This document shows, piece by piece, positions 61,375-64,000 of a stretch of 64,000 nucleotides of DNA. Origin of the DNA: Agromyces laixinhei (GTDB lineage Bacteria > Actinomycetota > Actinomycetes > Actinomycetales > Microbacteriaceae); contig NZ_CP040872.1 in the NCBI RefSeq assembly GCF_006337065.1, positions 1,240,001-1,304,000 of the forward strand. The letters are read 5' to 3'. The translations under genes and the position numbers were made by a program. Numbering within the stretch: the stretch's first letter is position 1; each line of letters starts with the position of its first letter. The notes under the pieces are model-generated. The model was given only the letters and a program-made list of their open reading frames with translations, had not been told where the DNA came from and did no database searches.

Positions 61375-62220
61375 ATGACCATCGATGCCGCTGCCGCAAG
61401 TGTGCCGCTCGACGCCCCGAGCCGACGTGAACTCGCGCTCGCCCTCGTCGCCGAACGCGGCTTCGTGCGGGTCGCCGAGCTCTCGCGGGCATTCGGCGTC
61501 ACGACCGTCACCGCGCGCGCCGACCTCGACGCGCTCGAACGACATGGCAGCATCCGGCGGGTCCACGGCGGCGCCGTGCCGGTCTCCTCATCCCTCGCTG
61601 CCGAGCGCCCCGAGCGCGAACCGAGCTTCGAAGAGGCGCTCGAGGCATCCGTCGAACCGAAACGACGGATCGGCGAGCAGGCGGCGGCGCTCGTGCGGAG
61701 CGGGCAGAGCATCATCCTCGACGTCGGCACGACGACCCTGCAGGTCGCGCGTGCCCTGCGCGCCCGCACCGAGCTCGAAGACGTGGTCGTCTTCACGAAC
61801 GGCCTCTCGATCGCCCTCGAGCTGGAGTCCGAGATCCCGCGCTTCACCGTCGTCGTGACGGGCGGCACGCTCCGTCCGAAGCAGCACTCGCTGGTGCATC
61901 CGCTCGCCGGCTCGATGCTCGACGAGGTGCACGTCGACCTCGCCCTCATCGGCTGCAACGGAGTCGACCCCGCGCACGGCGTCACCAACGCCAACCTGCC
62001 GGAGGCCTCGGTCAAGGCCCTCATGATGCGGGCCGCCGCGCGCTCGATCGTCGTCGCCGACGCGTCGAAGCTCGGCGAGGTGCATCTCGGCAGGATCGCT
62101 CCGATCGACGCGTTCGACGGACTCGTCACGGATGCCGCGGCGCCGGCGCCGATCGTCGCCGAGCTCCTCGACGCAGGGCTCGCGGTGCACTTCGCACGAG
62201 ACTCTAGAGTGGATCCATGA
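61375..62220 (+). CDS. DeoR-family regulator of galactose genes
   Basis: 281 residues. DeoR helix-turn-helix at about residues 17-72 (VRVAELSRAFGVTTVTARADLDALERHG, followed by RRVHGGAV, the family hallmark), then the sugar-phosphate sensor domain with DVGTTTLQVARAL, VVTGGTLRP and DLALIGCNGVDP. ATG 61375 has GGAAGA 8-9 bases upstream; ATG 61366 is also in frame. Divergent from galT-galK and coupled to galM (ATGA), so it most likely controls the Leloir genes. Confidence 0.9.
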   Translation: MTIDAAAASVPLDAPSRRELALALVAERGFVRVAELSRAFGVTTVTARADLDALERHGSIRRVHGGAVPVSSSLAAERPEREPSFEEALEASVEPKRRIGEQAAALVRSGQSIILDVGTTTLQVARALRARTELEDVVVFTNGLSIALELESEIPRFTVVVTGGTLRPKQHSLVHPLAGSMLDEVHVDLALIGCNGVDPAHGVTNANLPEASVKALMMRAAARSIVVADASKLGEVHLGRIAPIDAFDGLVTDAAAPAPIVAELLDAGLAVHFARDSRVDP

Positions 62221-63149
62221 CCCTTCCCACGGGAGAACAGTTCGAGCTCGAGACGACGACGTCGAGTGGTGACCTCCACGCCACGATCACTGCCGTTGCA
62301 GCAGGCATCCGCACCCTCAGCATCAACGGCATCGACCTCGTGCCGCCGTACAGCGAAGATCAGACGCCGCCCATGGGGGCCGGCATCGTGCTCGTGCCGT
62401 GGCCGAACCGCATCCGCGACGGGCGCTGGAGCCACGACGGCGTCGACCACCAGCTCGCGATCTCGGAGCCCGACAGGAACAACGCGATCCACGGCCTCCT
62501 CCGCTACGCGGAGTACAAGCCGATCGCCCGCGAACGGAACTCGGTGACGCTCTCGGCGACGGTCTACCCGCAGCTCGGCTTCCCGTATCTCCTCGGCACG
62601 GCCGTGCACTACGAGCTCGACGCCGACGGGCTGCGAGTCACCCATTACGTCGAGAACCTGGGGGCCGACCCGGCCCCCGTCGCGGTCGGCACCCACCCGT
62701 ACCTCAAGATCGGCGGTGTGCCGACGGCCGACCTCGTGCTGCGCCTCGACGCCGCGAGCCACATCGAGGTCGATGACCGTCTGCTGCCGACGGGCGAGGT
62801 GCCGGTCGACGGCACCGAGTGGGACTTCCGCGAGGGCCGGCGCGTCGGCGACGTCTCACTCGACGACGCCTTCGGCGAGATCGCGAGCGAAGACGGCCAG
62901 GTGCTGCACACGCTCACCGCCCCCGACGGGCGCAGCGTCTCGATCTGGGCAGACACCGCGTTCGAGTACGTGCAGGTCTACACCACCGATCGGTTCCCGG
63001 GCGAACCGGGCGGCGTAGCGGTCGCGGTCGAACCGATGACCGCGCCGGCCGAGGCGTTCAATTCCGGCCGCGGCCTGCGCTGGCTCGACCCGGGCGAGGA
63101 ATGGCAGTTGTCATGGGGCATCCGGTTCGAGGGATTCTCGGCGGAGTAG
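62217..63149 (+). CDS. galM: Aldose 1-epimerase
   Basis: 310 residues. Mutarotase fold with the sugar-binding segments VPWPNRIRDGRW and NNAIHGLLR (catalytic His), VGTHPYLKIG (second His) and VEPMTAPAEAFNSG (catalytic Glu). It interconverts alpha and beta anomers of galactose before GalK. Start in ATGA overlap with the DeoR gene. Confidence 0.92.
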   Translation: MTLPTGEQFELETTTSSGDLHATITAVAAGIRTLSINGIDLVPPYSEDQTPPMGAGIVLVPWPNRIRDGRWSHDGVDHQLAISEPDRNNAIHGLLRYAEYKPIARERNSVTLSATVYPQLGFPYLLGTAVHYELDADGLRVTHYVENLGADPAPVAVGTHPYLKIGGVPTADLVLRLDAASHIEVDDRLLPTGEVPVDGTEWDFREGRRVGDVSLDDAFGEIASEDGQVLHTLTAPDGRSVSIWADTAFEYVQVYTTDRFPGEPGGVAVAVEPMTAPAEAFNSGRGLRWLDPGEEWQLSWGIRFEGFSAE

Positions 63150-63183
63150 CCGAGCCGGCCCGGCGGGACAACAACACCGGGGG

Positions 63184-64000
63184 CTAACCGACGACGCACG
63201 ACCCGGAGTCGACTGCCGTTTCAAGCCCCGGCGCGGCACTCGCGAGCGGCGAGAGCGTCGAGGTCGGGATGGCGAAACCGACGTTGTCGACCGTCTCCGA
63301 CTTCGCGAAGACGACCGCGGCGACCTCGCCGTCGCCTGTGAGCACCGGGCCGCCGGAGTTGCCGTGGTCGACGTCGGCGGCGAGGGTCACGACGTCTCGC
63401 GTCGACGTGCGGCCGGACGACTGGAGCGTCAGCGGCCCGCTCGACATGACATTCGCGGGGCGCAGCTCGAACGGCCCGCCGAACGGATATCCGGCCACGG
63501 CGACCTCCAGGCCCGGTGTCGCCTCGGCGAGGGCGAGCGGCGGCGTCGCGAGGCCCTCGACCGCGATGAGTGCGAGGTCGTTCGCTTCGTCGTACGACAC
63601 CACGCGCCCGGGCACGGCCGGCCTGCCCGGCGCCTCGACGATCGGTTCGGTGACGCCGGCGACGACGTGGGCGTTCGTCACGATGCGGTCGGGAGCGACC
63701 ACGAAACCGCTGCCCGAAAGGGTCGAGCCGCACTGGAAGGCGCTGCCGGTGACACGCACGACGGATGCCGCGGCGGCCGCGAGTTCGGGATCGTCGACCG
63801 CGAAGTCGGGCAGCGCTGGACTCTCGGTCGGCCCGTCGAGCACGCCGACGAGCCACGGCAGGCCCTCGCCGAGTGCTGCGGTGCGGATCTCGGCGAGCAA
63901 CGTCCGGGCCGGCGCCGGGGTGACCGCGTCGAGGCCCTGCAGCACCCGCGACCCGGCGACGGCGGGGGAGAGCACGGGCACGCCCATCGCCGAGACGCCC
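63184..64000 (-). CDS. Membrane-anchored trypsin-like serine protease (MarP-like), N-terminus beyond right edge
   Basis: At least 272 residues are in the window, and the frame is open at base 64000. The catalytic triad is visible: His in IVTNAHVVAG, Asp in EANDLALIAV and Ser in DVDHGNSGGPVL. Two Cys (FQCGSTLSG and SGSCVVG) may form the disulfide known in MarP. MarP proteins carry an N-terminal CvpA-like four-helix membrane domain, expected just outside the window, and serve in acid and oxidative stress resistance. The segment before the protease domain (ARTLLAEIRTAALGEGLPWL) fits that architecture. Confidence 0.85.
   Translation of the reverse strand, partial: GVSAMGVPVLSPAVAGSRVLQGLDAVTPAPARTLLAEIRTAALGEGLPWLVGVLDGPTESPALPDFAVDDPELAAAAASVVRVTGSAFQCGSTLSGSGFVVAPDRIVTNAHVVAGVTEPIVEAPGRPAVPGRVVSYDEANDLALIAVEGLATPPLALAEATPGLEVAVAGYPFGGPFELRPANVMSSGPLTLQSSGRTSTRDVVTLAADVDHGNSGGPVLTGDGEVAAVVFAKSETVDNVGFAIPTSTLSPLASAAPGLETAVDSGSCVVG

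Overview
The window is a high-GC actinobacterial chromosome segment. Strong G/C third positions, frequent GTG/TTG starts, many ATGA/GTGA stop-start overlaps and dense GGATGCC/GGCATCC palindromes suggest the family Microbacteriaceae (Agromyces-like). That placement is inferred from gene content and composition, not from a database search. No rRNA, tRNA, CRISPR array or insertion sequence was seen.

Layout: 1-5559 (minus) holds two overlapping FtsX-type permeases, the first cut by the left edge. 5779-9704 (plus) is a 27-codon leader ORF followed by a heterodimeric ABC exporter with one degenerate ATP site. 9901-12353 is a LuxR-type response regulator and histidine kinase. 12367-14215 (minus) holds a nonsense-disrupted membrane gene, an alkyltransferase-like protein and a GNAT enzyme. 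14377-15788 is an operon of unknown membrane protein, GNAT remnant and TetR behind a perfect palindromic operator. 16041-17258 is icd. 17395-19282 is a P1B-type metal ATPase with a one-base frameshift.

From 19392 to 49248 the theme is amino-sugar and galactoside scavenging. First comes a ROK repressor with an ABC importer, a GH3 hexosaminidase and nagB. After an interlude (TetR with a membrane protein, purU, and an ECF sigma factor fused to a zinc-finger membrane protein), a minus-strand operon (agaS, ROK kinase, pfkB, class II aldolase, deoR, nagA) encodes what looks like a complete N-acetylgalactosamine route, divergent from its own ABC importer. Next are a GH20 hexosaminidase, a third ABC importer, a GH35 beta-galactosidase and a LacI regulator, linked by two identical 20-bp operator sites. 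None of the three importers carries an ATPase gene, so a shared MsiK-type ATPase elsewhere is likely.

The last part contains glyA-folD behind a ZTP (pfl) riboswitch; a nonulosonic-acid operon (neuA-HAD fusion, SAF-less neuB, probable glycosyltransferase); a gamma-carbonic anhydrase; an APC permease; a YbaK-type protein; a seven-copy 48-bp tandem repeat array beside an HTH protein with a cysteine-rich tail; the Leloir genes galK, galT, galM with a DeoR regulator and direct-repeat operators; and a MarP-like membrane serine protease cut by the right edge.

Three reading frames are broken by a single apparent base change (12555, 18526 and possibly 5860). These may be real mutations, regulated stops or base-call errors.
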